64,000 bases of DNA, taken from JAAZZY01 sp964612505 (GTDB lineage Bacteria > Chlamydiota > Chlamydiia > Chlamydiales > JAAZZY01). A program made the position numbers and the translations under genes. The notes beneath the pieces are model-generated. The model was given only the letters and a program-made list of their open reading frames with translations, had not been told where the DNA came from and ran no database searches. Location: positions 1 through 64,000 of the forward strand of contig CAZTEX010000010.1 in the NCBI GenBank assembly GCA_964612505.1, given 5' to 3'. Shown one piece after another: positions 37,719-47,961 of the stretch (position 1 is the first letter of the stretch; each line of letters starts with the position of its first letter).

Positions 37719-39679
37719 GCTGTTTTTTTCCTATTTTCAATCTTCTTAATGACATCGACTTTGACATGGTAATCTGTATTTTTTTCATAAAGTCTTGCAA
37801 TGATAACAGCTATTAAACCAATGGCGCTCACAATCGCCAGCCAAAACATATGCCAAACAAGAGCAAAGCCAAAGATAAAGCTAATGGCGCCGATATAAAA
37901 TCCAGCAGGGGTGTTTTTGGGCATGTGAATTTCTTGATAAGAAACATTTTTAGGACGAGTTTGATTATTTTTTTTCATCTCCCAAAAAGCATCTCTGGAG
38001 TGAACTTCTGGTTCGATGGCAAAATTATAAAAAGGAGGGGGTGAAGTTGTAGACCATTCTAAATTGTGACCGTCCCAAGGATCGCCTGTTGTGTCTTTGA
38101 GTTGATCTCTTTGCCGATAGCTTACATAAACTTGTAAAATTTGGAGTCCAACTCCCGCTAAAATAATGAGGCCACCGATCGCTGCAACAACAAAAAGAGG
38201 CTGCCAAGTGGGATTCGTATAATGGCTAAGTCTTCGTGTGGCTCCCATAAAACCTAAAATATACAGTGGCATGAAAGCTAAAAGAAAGCCAATCAGCCAA
38301 CACCAAAAAGCATATTTCCCTAAAGTTTCGTTGAGCCTATAGCCTGCAAATTTAGGGAACCAATAGGCAAAACCCCCAAAAGTTCCAAAAACGACACCAC
38401 CAATAATAACAGAGTGGAAGTGGGCAATTAAAAATAAGCTGTTATGGAGTTGAAAGTCTGCGGCAGGAATCGCCATTAAAACGCCGGCAACACCTCCTAA
38501 GACAAAGACAACGACAAAACCTAAAAACCAGTACATCGGAGTGGTATACTCTACTCTTCCTTGATACAAAGTAAAGAGCCAGTTAAAAATTTTAACCCCT
38601 GTAGGCACTGCAATAATCATCGTCATAATGCCAAAGAAAGCATTGACGTTTGCTCCTGCGCCCATGGTGAAGAAGTGGTGTAGCCAAACGATAAAAGATA
38701 AAAAGGTAATTGCAAAAATAGCCCACACCATCGAAGTATAGCCAAACAGTTTTTTCTTTGAAAAAACAGGGACATATTCAGAGAAGATACCAAAGATAGG
38801 GAGAATTAAAATATAAACCTCTGGATGACCCCATGCCCAAATTAAATTAATATACATCATCGGGTTACCACCATATTCAGCAGTAAAAAGGCGGGTGAGG
38901 ATGAGGCGATCCGTTGAGAGCATCCCGATCACCGCTGTTAAAATAGGAAAGGCAAAAATCACTAAGATCATCGTTGCTAAAACAGCCCAGACAAAAATAG
39001 GCATGCGCATTAAAGTCATCCCTTTGCAGCGCATCTTTAAAATGGTGACTAAAAAATTAATTCCCGAGATTAAGCTACCCGCCCCGGATATCTGAATGCT
39101 CCAGAGCCAATAGTCGACCCCTTCTCCAGGATTATATTTTAATCCTGAAAGAGGAGGGTATGCGGTCCAGCCAGTTCCTGCAAAGTCGCCAATAATTAAA
39201 GAGACTAAAATATATAAAGAACCAGAGGCAAATAACCAAAAGCTCAAAGAATTTAAAAAAGGGAAAGCGACATCTCTAGCTCCTATTTGCAAAGGCAAAA
39301 TAAGATTAATCGATCCAAAAACAATTCCCATGGCCACAAAAAAGATCATGGTGACGCCGTGAGCCGTGAAGATCTGCTGGTAGTGATCGGGTCCTAAGTA
39401 GCCCATCGAATCGCCCATAGCAAAAGCCTGCTGAGCGCGCATCATGAGGGCATCGACAAAACCTTTTAAGAGCATGATGAATGCCACGACTAAATACATG
39501 ACACCAATTTTTTTGTGATCGACAGAGGTAATCCATTCATTCCATAGCCATCGCCAACGTTTAAGATGGGTAATTAAAGCGATTAAGCCAATAGCACCCA
39601 AAATAATCGAACCATCGGCTATGTATTCGATCCAATCATGTTTAAAAGCGTCAAGAGTGAGTCGTCCCCAAAAATGCAT
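37715..39679 (-). CDS. cyoB: Cytochrome bo3 ubiquinol oxidase subunit I
   Basis: The 654-aa catalytic subunit is a heme-copper oxidase with about 15 membrane segments. The sequence shows the CuB/Tyr motif WGHPEVYILILP, the two CuB histidines in WLHHFFTMG and the heme-ligand pair in IAHFHSVIIGG. It reduces oxygen to water with electrons from ubiquinol while pumping protons. Full length and complete ligands indicate a functional aerobic oxidase, which means this organism has more respiratory capacity than a pure energy parasite. Confidence 0.95.
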   Translation of the reverse strand: MHFWGRLTLDAFKHDWIEYIADGSIILGAIGLIALITHLKRWRWLWNEWITSVDHKKIGVMYLVVAFIMLLKGFVDALMMRAQQAFAMGDSMGYLGPDHYQQIFTAHGVTMIFFVAMGIVFGSINLILPLQIGARDVAFPFLNSLSFWLFASGSLYILVSLIIGDFAGTGWTAYPPLSGLKYNPGEGVDYWLWSIQISGAGSLISGINFLVTILKMRCKGMTLMRMPIFVWAVLATMILVIFAFPILTAVIGMLSTDRLILTRLFTAEYGGNPMMYINLIWAWGHPEVYILILPIFGIFSEYVPVFSKKKLFGYTSMVWAIFAITFLSFIVWLHHFFTMGAGANVNAFFGIMTMIIAVPTGVKIFNWLFTLYQGRVEYTTPMYWFLGFVVVFVLGGVAGVLMAIPAADFQLHNSLFLIAHFHSVIIGGVVFGTFGGFAYWFPKFAGYRLNETLGKYAFWCWLIGFLLAFMPLYILGFMGATRRLSHYTNPTWQPLFVVAAIGGLIILAGVGLQILQVYVSYRQRDQLKDTTGDPWDGHNLEWSTTSPPPFYNFAIEPEVHSRDAFWEMKKNNQTRPKNVSYQEIHMPKNTPAGFYIGAISFIFGFALVWHMFWLAIVSAIGLIAVIIARLYEKNTDYHVKVDVIKKIENRKKTA

Positions 39680-39680
39680 C

Positions 39681-40547
39681 TTAATTCTCTATTGGTGGTT
39701 CATATTTCATTAAAATTTGTTCAAATAAATCACTGTTCACTAGTTTAAATGTGACAGGTGGATTGTTTGTGCTAGGTGTTACTAGCTCCTGGTAATGATT
39801 AAAATCTAAGCCAGATCCAGATTTTCTAGCTGTTGAAAGCCAATCGATAAATTCTTCTTTAGTAGAGGCTTTAGCAGTAAAGCCCATGCCAGAGAATCCT
39901 GTACCACTAAAATTAGCTGACCGTCCCATAAAATCACCTTCTTGATCGGCAATCAAATTAAGGCGTGAGCGCATTGCTGGCATCGCATAAATTTGGCCTC
40001 CTAGTTGAGGAATCCAAAAAGAATTCATTGGAGCATCTGCGGTAATTTCAAAATGAATGGGAGTGTTTGTCGGAAATTGAATATAATTTACTGTGGCAAC
40101 GCCATGTTTTGGATAAATAAAAAGCCATTTCCATTCTAATGCGACCGCTTGAATTTCAATAGGGGCATTCTCTGAAGCAATCGGCTTTAAAGGGTATAGG
40201 TCATAGCTGGATTTCCAGGTAATGACAGCTAAAACGATAATGATGACAAAAGGAACTCCCCACCAAACAGACTCAGCAACATAGCTATGTTCCCAGTCAG
40301 GTTTATAGGTTGCTTTTTTGTTTGTCTCTCGATATTTCCAAGCAATAAAGACCGTCATGACATAAACGGGAAGCACCACAATGAGCATCAAAATGGATGC
40401 AATATACATTAAATTGCGCTGATGTTTCCCAATAAATCCTTTTGGATTGAGGACGAGAATGTCATGGGTACTGATGTAGAAAATACTTAGAGCAATGAGT
40501 GCTAGGAAAAACAAAATCCAAAGGATTGTCTTGTATTTAGTCTTCAT
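39681..40547 (-). CDS. cyoA: Cytochrome bo3 ubiquinol oxidase subunit II
   Basis: The 288-residue protein has an N-terminal membrane anchor, a second membrane helix and an extracytoplasmic cupredoxin-like domain with WKWLFIYPKHGVATVN and MNSFWIPQLGGQIYAM. The CuA ligands of cytochrome c oxidases are absent, as expected for a quinol oxidase. The E. coli lipoprotein Cys is also missing from the N-terminal helix. First gene of the operon; stop and the cyoB start are 1 base apart. Confidence 0.92.
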   Translation of the reverse strand: MKTKYKTILWILFFLALIALSIFYISTHDILVLNPKGFIGKHQRNLMYIASILMLIVVLPVYVMTVFIAWKYRETNKKATYKPDWEHSYVAESVWWGVPFVIIIVLAVITWKSSYDLYPLKPIASENAPIEIQAVALEWKWLFIYPKHGVATVNYIQFPTNTPIHFEITADAPMNSFWIPQLGGQIYAMPAMRSRLNLIADQEGDFMGRSANFSGTGFSGMGFTAKASTKEEFIDWLSTARKSGSGLDFNHYQELVTPSTNNPPVTFKLVNSDLFEQILMKYEPPIEN

Positions 40548-40666
40548 GAACTTGTCTTAATAAACGTTTATTTTGATAACGAATTTTTCTTTTTATAAGA
40601 AAAAGGCAAGTTTGTCGAGAAATTATTTAAAAAGAAGGGAGATGGATTTGTTTTTAGAAATGCTTC

Positions 40667-41617
40667 TTAGAGATTTTTGCCTAAATCGAGAAAATCTTTT
40701 TCATGGCAAATTCCCACATCGTTAAAAACCATCTCTTGATAACCTCTTTTTTTGTAAAAGGGGGCTTGATCTACTGTTTCGTGTAATTTCACCACCTTTC
40801 TTTTTTGATGCTTGAGCCATTTTTCAATAAACTCAAGCAACAGAGCGCCATATCCTTTTCTCTTCTCTTTTTCATCGGTGGATAAAGTTCGTAAGGCAGC
40901 TTCTCCATCATCTAAAAGTTCTATATGAGCGCAGGAAACAATCTGCGTTCCATGATATAAGACAAAATGAACATGATTTTTTAAAGTGAGGGTAGGGTGA
41001 TTAGGATCATACTGGATTCCTAAAGGATCAAAGATTTGCTCTTTTCTAATTCGATGGTAGTGACTCCACTCCTGATTATGCAAACAAAAAGCAACATGGC
41101 ATCCCTCGTAGCCCGCTTTTTTTAAAATGCTTTTAATAAAAGCGTCTTTAGCCAGGTTATAACCTGAAAAGCGGTGCTCTTGCACCTCAAAAGATTTGGG
41201 ATCTTTTAAGAGGTTTTCTTTTAGCTGGGCGTATTTTTCTATTTCTTCAGGATGGCTTCTCAAATAATCTCGAAAAGATAAATTAAGATGAATAAATTCG
41301 TGACCCTTTTCCACAACATGCAAGTTGACTTTAGAAAGGGGTGTGTTTTTAGAAAAATAATAACGAAGAGGGATATTGAGTTCGTTTTTAAAAATATAAT
41401 CATGCTTTGTGAGCATCAGGCTATTTTCTAAAGAGTCTACTTGGCAAATAATGTCAATTTGAGGTTTTGCGCAGAGTCCAGCAATAGAGGTCGATCCAAT
41501 ATGATGGATCTCTAGGCAATGACTTTTAAGATATTGCTTAAGAAGAGCGGCCTCTTTTTGAAAGTCTTGAGGCCAATGGGGATCATAAGGGACAATTTCA
41601 ATATGTTTGATTCGCAT
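40667..41617 (-). CDS. GrpB-like nucleotidyltransferase-fold protein fused to a GNAT acetyltransferase
   Basis: Residues 1-165 are a GrpB/UPF0157 domain (EIVPYDPHWPQDF at the start, HHIGSTSIAGLCAKPQIDI with the GS and DxD-like acidic residues). Residues about 170-316 are a GNAT domain with the acetyl-CoA motif EKRKGYGALLLEFIEKWL and the C-terminal strand PFYKKRGY. GrpB proteins belong to the nucleotidyltransferase superfamily without a firm function. The fusion suggests a transfer step followed by acetylation of the same small substrate. Stand-alone gene. Confidence 0.82.
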   Translation of the reverse strand: MRIKHIEIVPYDPHWPQDFQKEAALLKQYLKSHCLEIHHIGSTSIAGLCAKPQIDIICQVDSLENSLMLTKHDYIFKNELNIPLRYYFSKNTPLSKVNLHVVEKGHEFIHLNLSFRDYLRSHPEEIEKYAQLKENLLKDPKSFEVQEHRFSGYNLAKDAFIKSILKKAGYEGCHVAFCLHNQEWSHYHRIRKEQIFDPLGIQYDPNHPTLTLKNHVHFVLYHGTQIVSCAHIELLDDGEAALRTLSTDEKEKRKGYGALLLEFIEKWLKHQKRKVVKLHETVDQAPFYKKRGYQEMVFNDVGICHEKDFLDLGKNL

Positions 41618-41647
41618 AGCTAGTAGAGGGTTTTTGATAGCAGAGAT

Positions 41648-42070
41648 CTAATGCCCTTTCTGTTTTTGTTTTCTTTTAGCCTGTTTAAGCAAAAACTGTT
41701 TTTCTTTTTCTGCTTCTTTTTGCTCTTTAGAAACTTTCTTTTTTTCTTTTTTATTTAATTCCAATTGCTCGCGCATAGTTTCTTGAGCCATTGTAGAGGG
41801 TCTGTGTGTTTTTTTGATCTCTTCCATCTCTCTATGAATCTGGCGTTGTAATCTCTTGGGATTCATCCGCTTGATTTGGAGGTTAAACTTTTGCGGAGCT
41901 CCAAAGTTTAGCTCATGAAAATGGTGAAGGACAAATTCATATATTTCAGCATCGGAGGGTTCTGCTGGGAAAATTTTTCGAGCAACAGCAAAGCCGTCTC
42001 TATCTGTTCTTTCAAAACAGCCTACCCAAAACAAATCTTCTAAATAAATAGTGGCTTTAATTGTAATCAT
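41648..42070 (-). CDS. YjdF family protein (DUF2992)
   Basis: The 140 residues have an N-terminal beta-rich part (ATIYLEDLFWVGCFERTD, VARKIFPAEPSDAEIYEFV) that matches YjdF. A long Lys/Glu/Gln-rich helix forms the C-terminus (about 75-140). YjdF is encoded downstream of an azaaromatic-sensing riboswitch in Bacillota, but the 68 bases upstream here are too short for that RNA. Function unknown. Divergent from the UvsE gene. Confidence 0.72.
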   Translation of the reverse strand: MITIKATIYLEDLFWVGCFERTDRDGFAVARKIFPAEPSDAEIYEFVLHHFHELNFGAPQKFNLQIKRMNPKRLQRQIHREMEEIKKTHRPSTMAQETMREQLELNKKEKKKVSKEQKEAEKEKQFLLKQAKRKQKQKGH

Positions 42071-42138
42071 ACAAAATAGGATAAATAGCTTATAGTTACT
42101 TCATAATAGCAAAAAGAAGAATTTTATTGAGAGGAAAG

Positions 42139-43035
42139 ATGCTAAGACTAGGTCTTTGTTGTAAGTTTTACAAAGAAAAAATTCATTTTAGAGAGATTCG
42201 CTACATTCATTTTAAAAAATTAACTTTAGACCAAAGAAAAGAAAAACTAAGTGAGCTCATTTTAGCTAATCTAGAAGCCCTTTTGGCGGCCCTAAACTAT
42301 TGCTATCAAAATGAAATTTTTGCTTTTCGCATTGGAAGCACATTATTTCCACTATATACTCATCCAGAGGGAGGTTATACTTTAGAGAGCCTGCCAAGCT
42401 ATGAGCAAATCGTGGCTAAGATGGCTTCTATTAAACAATTTGCTCGGCAAAAAAAGATTCGACTCTCTTTTCACCCCGATCAATTTGTGATACTCAACTC
42501 CCCTAGAGAAGAGGTCGTTAAAGCATCTATTAGAGATTTAGAATATCACAATCAACTGGCCAACTGGCTAGGAGCTGACGTGATTAATATTCATGCGGGG
42601 GGAGTTTACGGCGATAAGCAAGCGGCTCTTTTACGCCTTGGCCATTATATTAAAATGCTTTCAAAAGATCTTCGATCAAAGTTAACTTTAGAAAATGACG
42701 ATAAAAATTATACACCCAGTGATTTATATCCACTCTGTAAAGAACTTAAAATTCCTTTAGTCTATGATGTTCATCATCATCGCTGTTTGCCAGACCCTTT
42801 TGGTGAAGTGGAGGCAACTCAAAAAGCCTTATCTACCTGGGATCGAGAACCGCTTTTCCATATTTCGAGCCCTAAAGAGGGATGGCGTGGTCCTAAACCT
42901 TCTCGTCATCATGACTTTATTCAAAAAGAGGACTTCCCCCTCTTTTGGAAAGAAGTGGGCCCTTTAACAATTGATATTGAAGCAAAAGCAAAAGAAGAAG
43001 CTGTTTTAAAGCTGAAAGAAGAGTTGAGTTTGTAA
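42139..43035 (+). CDS. uvsE: UV damage endonuclease
   Basis: This TIM-barrel protein of the UvsE/UvdE family (298 aa) shows the N-terminal strand LRLGLCC and the metal-site motifs RLSFHPDQFVILNS, NIHAGGVYGDK, LTLENDDKNYTPSD and VYDVHHHRC. The enzyme nicks DNA 5' of UV photoproducts and abasic sites. The ATG at 42139 is preferred over the TTG at 42127 because GAGAGGAAAG sits just before it. Such alternative excision repair is scattered among bacteria, including environmental chlamydiae. Confidence 0.9.
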   Translation: MLRLGLCCKFYKEKIHFREIRYIHFKKLTLDQRKEKLSELILANLEALLAALNYCYQNEIFAFRIGSTLFPLYTHPEGGYTLESLPSYEQIVAKMASIKQFARQKKIRLSFHPDQFVILNSPREEVVKASIRDLEYHNQLANWLGADVINIHAGGVYGDKQAALLRLGHYIKMLSKDLRSKLTLENDDKNYTPSDLYPLCKELKIPLVYDVHHHRCLPDPFGEVEATQKALSTWDREPLFHISSPKEGWRGPKPSRHHDFIQKEDFPLFWKEVGPLTIDIEAKAKEEAVLKLKEELSL

Positions 43036-43106
43036 AGCTTACCTCGCCCCATAGACAAAAATAGCTAAACTCGCTATGCAAAAATGTTTACAGCGAGGGG
43101 GTCCCA

Positions 43107-44783
43107 ATGACAGAGAAAAAATATGTTGAAGTATCCATGACGGATTATCAACTCGTATCATCGGCACTGCTCAACAAGGGAATGGGATTTACCAAAAAGG
43201 AGCGAGATGATTTTGGCTTGCATGGTTTAATTCCCCCTACGATTGCAACTTTAGAACAACAAAAAAAACGGGCCTATGAAGCATTTTGCAGTAAAAGTTC
43301 TCCATTAGAGCGTTATATTTATTTGCGAGATTTACAAGACTCGAATGAAACGCTGTACTTTGCAGTTTTAGATGAGCATCTTGAAGAGTTATTGCCCGTT
43401 ATTTATACCCCCACTGTGGGACTGGGATGTCAAGAATTTAGCCACATTTATCGTCGCCCTCGAGGACTTTTTATCTCTTACCCCTTGCGCGATCAAATGG
43501 ACAACATGCTTAAAAATACACGTTTTAAACATGTTGAAATTATGGTTGTTTCAGATGGTGAGCGCATCTTAGGACTGGGAGATCAAGGAGCAGGGGGGAT
43601 GGGAATCCCTATTGGCAAGCTAGCTCTTTATACAGCGTGCGCGGGCATTCACCCCAGAGCTTCTCTTCCTGTTTTGCTAGATGTTGGAACAGATAATCCA
43701 ACTCTTATTAATGATCCGCTTTATGTGGGCTGGCGCCACGAGCGGATTCGTGGAGAAAAATACTATCAATTCATCGATCAATTTGTTAGGGCTGTGAAAA
43801 AGCGTTTTCCTAAGATCTTATTGCAGTGGGAAGACTTTGCTAAAAATAATGCCACCACCATCTTAAATAAATATCAAAATAAAATTTGCACCTTTAATGA
43901 TGATGTGCAGGGGACTGCGGCCGTTGTTTTAGCTACCTTACTGGCTGCTGTTGAAACTTCTAATACCCCTCTTAACCGTCATCGCATTTTGATTGTGGGC
44001 GCTGGCTCTGCAGGTTGTGGTATTGCTAATCTGATTGTGGCGATTATGCAAAAAAGAAAAATGACAGAAAAAAAAGCGTTAGAAAATATCTTTTTATTCG
44101 ATCAAAAAGGATTGCTGACTGAAAAAACAGAAAACATTCTCCCTTTCCAAGAAAAATTTCGAAAGGATTCCAAAGAGTTTAAGAATAAAGAAATCAATGA
44201 TTTAAAAGAGATGGTTTTGCATACCAAACCCACTGTTTTAATTGGGGTAACGGCTCAGCCAGGTCTTTTTACTCAAGAAATTGTTCAAACCATGGCAAGC
44301 CTTGTGGAAAAGCCCATTATTTTTCCTCTTTCAAATCCTGACAGCCGTGCTGAAGCAACTCCTGCCAATATTAGCAAGTGGACGAATGGAAAAGCCCTCA
44401 TTGGAACGGGCAGTCCTTTTGCTCCCATAGAAAAGAATGGAAAATCGTTCCGCGTGGATCAAACTAATAATTCTTATATATTTCCAGGTCTTGGACTGGG
44501 AACTATTGCAGTAAAAGCAAAAGAAGTGACACAATCAATGTTTTTGATAGCTTCAGAGACGTTAGCTTCAATGTCTCCTGCAAGAAAAGATAAAGAGGCA
44601 AATTTATTGCCCCCTTTAAGTGATAGCAAAAAGATCGCCTATAATATTGCAGTTGCAGTGGCTAAAGAAGCTGTCAGATGCGGTGTTGCCAATAGAGTCA
44701 GCGCTGAAGAAATCAAAAAAATGGTACGTCAAAAAATGTGGGAACCTATTTACCACCCATATAAAAAAGTTAAAAAATCATGA
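43107..44783 (+). CDS. maeA: NAD-dependent malic enzyme
   Basis: The protein is 558 aa, usual for the family. Conserved blocks: YTPTVGLGCQEFSHIYRRPRG, the malate/metal region GDQGAGGMGIPIGKL, QWEDFAKNN, the Asp pair in CTFNDDVQGTAAV, and the NAD-binding VGAGSAGCGIANLI. It oxidatively decarboxylates malate to pyruvate. GAGGGGG precedes the ATG. It is translationally coupled to the next gene, an MFS transporter, by an ATGA overlap, which suggests related metabolism. Confidence 0.93.
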   Translation: MTEKKYVEVSMTDYQLVSSALLNKGMGFTKKERDDFGLHGLIPPTIATLEQQKKRAYEAFCSKSSPLERYIYLRDLQDSNETLYFAVLDEHLEELLPVIYTPTVGLGCQEFSHIYRRPRGLFISYPLRDQMDNMLKNTRFKHVEIMVVSDGERILGLGDQGAGGMGIPIGKLALYTACAGIHPRASLPVLLDVGTDNPTLINDPLYVGWRHERIRGEKYYQFIDQFVRAVKKRFPKILLQWEDFAKNNATTILNKYQNKICTFNDDVQGTAAVVLATLLAAVETSNTPLNRHRILIVGAGSAGCGIANLIVAIMQKRKMTEKKALENIFLFDQKGLLTEKTENILPFQEKFRKDSKEFKNKEINDLKEMVLHTKPTVLIGVTAQPGLFTQEIVQTMASLVEKPIIFPLSNPDSRAEATPANISKWTNGKALIGTGSPFAPIEKNGKSFRVDQTNNSYIFPGLGLGTIAVKAKEVTQSMFLIASETLASMSPARKDKEANLLPPLSDSKKIAYNIAVAVAKEAVRCGVANRVSAEEIKKMVRQKMWEPIYHPYKKVKKS

Positions 44784-46024
44784 AAAAGATTCTGACAAAA
44801 ATCTCTGCGCCACTCTTCTCCCTCTCTCTTTTGATGCTTTCCAATGGTTTTTTTCTTACTTATGTCAGCGCTCGTTTGCAGCAAGATCAATATCCTCCCA
44901 TAGCTATTGGAGCCATCCAAGGATGTTATTATGCGGGCTTTATGATTGCGGCTCTTCGTTCAGAACTTTTGATTCAGCGAATTAAACATATTCGGGCTTT
45001 TTCTTTTTTTGCATCCATTGCGACCGTCTGCACCTTAAGTACAGTCTATGCTCACCATATTGTGATCTGGATGCTCATGCGCTTTTTAATGGGCCTATGC
45101 ATCGCAGCGCTCTATGTTGTAATTGAAAGCTGGTTTTTTATTGTCAGCGATAGAAAGAATCGGGGAGTGATCTTAGGTATTTATATGCTGGGTCTTTATC
45201 TGTCGCAATCTGCCAGCCAGTATATTATCAATTTAATTGATATTCAATCGCAGATGGCGTTTATCGTGGCAGGATCTCTTGCTGCATTATCCATTATCCC
45301 AGTCACATTTACTCACAGCACTATCCCTGATATGGAAGTGCCTCCTCCAAGCGCGTTAATTAAATTCTTTGTGATCTCCCCAATGGGAACGGTAGGGGCT
45401 GTCCTTTCAGGAATTATGCTAGGCAGTTTTTATACTTTTGGTCCGACCTTTGCTCAAGGAAGTGGTTATTCGATAGCTCGTTTGATGAGCATTACGATTG
45501 CAGGTGGCTTTTTACTCCAATATCCTATTGGTCATTTATCCGATATTTTTGATCGACGCAAAGTCTTAGTTTTTGTCAGCATCATGGCAGCCTTGATGTC
45601 TTTAGCCATTATTATCAATGCTCAAAGAGAATTTTGGGTTCTTTTCTTCTCATTCATTTTGGGAGGATTTGCTTTTACAATCTATCCGTTGAGTATTACT
45701 CAAGTGGTAGATCGCTCAGAACCCAACGAAGCTACAACTGTGGCAGGTGTAATGCTCTTTGCCTACAGCATTGGAGCCGTCGTTGGCCCCTTTATTACCC
45801 CTCATTTCATTGCTCTTTGTGAAGGGCAAGTGGGTCTATATTACTCGATTATCTTTAGTTCCCTTTTACTAATGGTCTTTGGCTTTGCGAATATGGTCCT
45901 TAGAAAACCTGTACCTAAATCAGAAAAAGAAAACTTTGTGGCTATCCCTCCCCAAACACCGATTGTGGGTGATTTAGATCCTAGACTTCAAATCCCTAAA
46001 AAAGATCCTAGCCGAAAACTTTAA
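44780..46024 (+). CDS. MFS transporter (YcaD-like)
   Basis: This 414-residue integral membrane protein with about 12 segments has the MFS loop motif after helix 8 (GHLSDIFDRRKVLVF) and an N-terminal half resembling the YcaD subgroup (RFLMGLCIAALYVVIESWFF, NRGVILGIYMLGLYLSQSAS). The substrate is not evident. Coupling to the malic enzyme gene hints at an organic acid or related metabolite, but that rests only on position. Confidence 0.8.
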   Translation: MKKILTKISAPLFSLSLLMLSNGFFLTYVSARLQQDQYPPIAIGAIQGCYYAGFMIAALRSELLIQRIKHIRAFSFFASIATVCTLSTVYAHHIVIWMLMRFLMGLCIAALYVVIESWFFIVSDRKNRGVILGIYMLGLYLSQSASQYIINLIDIQSQMAFIVAGSLAALSIIPVTFTHSTIPDMEVPPPSALIKFFVISPMGTVGAVLSGIMLGSFYTFGPTFAQGSGYSIARLMSITIAGGFLLQYPIGHLSDIFDRRKVLVFVSIMAALMSLAIIINAQREFWVLFFSFILGGFAFTIYPLSITQVVDRSEPNEATTVAGVMLFAYSIGAVVGPFITPHFIALCEGQVGLYYSIIFSSLLLMVFGFANMVLRKPVPKSEKENFVAIPPQTPIVGDLDPRLQIPKKDPSRKL

Positions 46025-46087
46025 CTTCATTTTATCATCCTTTTTCTGTGGCCAATTTTGGGCTATGATGGATGAGAAGGTGGAGTA

Positions 46088-47878
46088 ATGCCCCAAGCAA
46101 GTGTTTTACTACACAATCATTTTCAGAATAGTTATCCTTCTCATCTAAAAGCAATCCAGCAAGTGAAAGAAGATCAATTTTCCAAATTTCTAGCTCCTCT
46201 AGAAATCATGGTTATTCCTGGTTTTGGCCCCGTCTATATTAAAGTGATGTTAGTTGCAACGATGCTAAATGAACTGCGTAGCAGCTTTTCCAAAGGGCTC
46301 GATCCTAAGCGCATTGGCCCTTATGACCCCAAAGTTGTTTGTTATCAAAATCATCCTTTATGAAAACACTTTCATAGCGTTTCTCCAAAAAGTTTTCCCT
46401 TTCAAAGAAAACTTCGGATTGCCGATAGCTTTAACGAAAGACTTCATTCTTTTAGCGATGCTTTTAAAATGTATACCGAGCAAAAAGATTATTTTTATAA
46501 AACGCTCAATCAAGAAACTCAAGAATGTGAGAATGACTATTTTAGAATTCTTGCTAAAGATGCGATTAGAAATGCTTGGATTGCTTTTCAGTATCAAAAT
46601 GAGCCAGAAAAAGGATTGAAGCTGATCAAACAAGCTTTTACGAACATTCAGGAAGCTAAAAAAGTTCATTTCAGGTTGCCTAAGAAAGAGTTAATTTTGA
46701 TGAAGGCATTTTTGTTATCGCAGCTTAATGAGACCAGTTTAGGGCACTTTGAACTTCAACATTTGCCTAAATCAATGCTCGAGTCTCCTATCACCTTTCA
46801 AGAAAAAGAATGGGCAATCAAAACACTCTTGGGCTGGGGATTAGAAGAAGATAAAGCCATCGATTTAGAAAAAATGTCAGGCTTTGACATGATGCTCCTT
46901 TGGGCAAAAGGATTAGTTCAAAAAATTGAGAACTCCTCAGAAGAAATATCAGTTCTGGTGAAAGAGAGTTTGCGCTCTCAACCTAATTTTGAACATGCCC
47001 TCTATTTTTTGAAGTATACCAAAGACAACCTTGCTTTGATTCACAAATATGGTTTAGAGCAAGAGCTGCCATCTTCACAGGAATTTCAAAAAAATTGCGC
47101 TGAGCGTTCGTATTTAACTTTAGAAGCTTTGCAAATACTTCATCAAAGCTTTAAAAGAATGATAATAGACATCCCTAACTTGGATGATCTTCTTTCATTT
47201 TATGATAATGTTGCTTTAGCTGAGATCTATCTTTTTGCTCTGCAAGGGGCTTCAGGTCCAAAGCAACTCACCAGTTTATATAACAGCTTATTACCCAAGT
47301 TAGCCGAAAAACAAAGTTTTTGGATCGAAACAAAGCCGGTTATCAAGATATCTAAGAAAGTTGTTTTCATTGATTCTTTCGGCTTATCTTTGGATACCTG
47401 CCAAGGGCAAATCAAAAAAATCAGTGAGCTCTATCCCAGTTTAAAAATGTTGGCTGTTTGTTATCCTCAAAAAAGTTTGTATCAATTAGGTGAGAGCTAT
47501 TTAGATCAAAAGGTGGTTTTTCAATTACAAAAAAAGATCGAAGAGATGGACTTTGATCAGCCAGAAAGTCCCATCTCAGTTTATTGTCATCAAAGAGGAG
47601 AAAAAATCGCCCTGCAGGTGGTTGAGCCGCTTGCAAAAGAGATACAAAAAAAGATTAGACTTACAGTATTTTCTTCGGTCATAGGAGAGCAATCTCAAAA
47701 AATAGAGACCACTTATTTCTTAGATAAAAACGATCGTCTTGCCTTACTTGCTAAAGAAATTTTCAAAAATAAATTAAAAAACAGTTTATCTTTAGAAGAG
47801 TCTTTTTATTCAACACAAGTAGATAAAACTATAGGTTGTTTTTATAATATTAAATTTTTTAATCAATATATAAATTGA
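46088..47878 (+). pseudogene. Protein of unknown function interrupted by an in-frame TGA
   Basis: A single reading frame of 597 codons runs from ATG 46088 (with AAGGTGGAG upstream) to TGA 47878, broken only by a TGA at 46361-46363. The sequence on both sides stays in the same frame and keeps protein-like composition (DPKVVCYQNHPL, stop, KHFHSVSPKSFPFQRKL). A restart at ATG 46469 would give a 469-aa remainder. It looks like one gene with a nonsense mutation. No domain was recognised; the protein is helical and soluble. Confidence 0.6.
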
Positions 47879-47961
47879 ATTTATATTTAATTGTAATTTG
47901 ATTGAAATAAAATAAAGTCAGAACTATCTTTCTTATCTATTATTATTGTTGAGGATGACCT

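Noticed and set aside
42071..42138. YjdF-type azaaromatic riboswitch upstream of the YjdF-like gene
   Set aside because: Only 68 bases separate it from the divergent uvsE start and no fitting structure is visible.
46361..46363. TGA read as selenocysteine or reassigned codon
   Set aside because: TGA is used as an ordinary stop in other genes here, no SECIS-like hairpin was seen, and the flanking residues do not resemble a redox motif.
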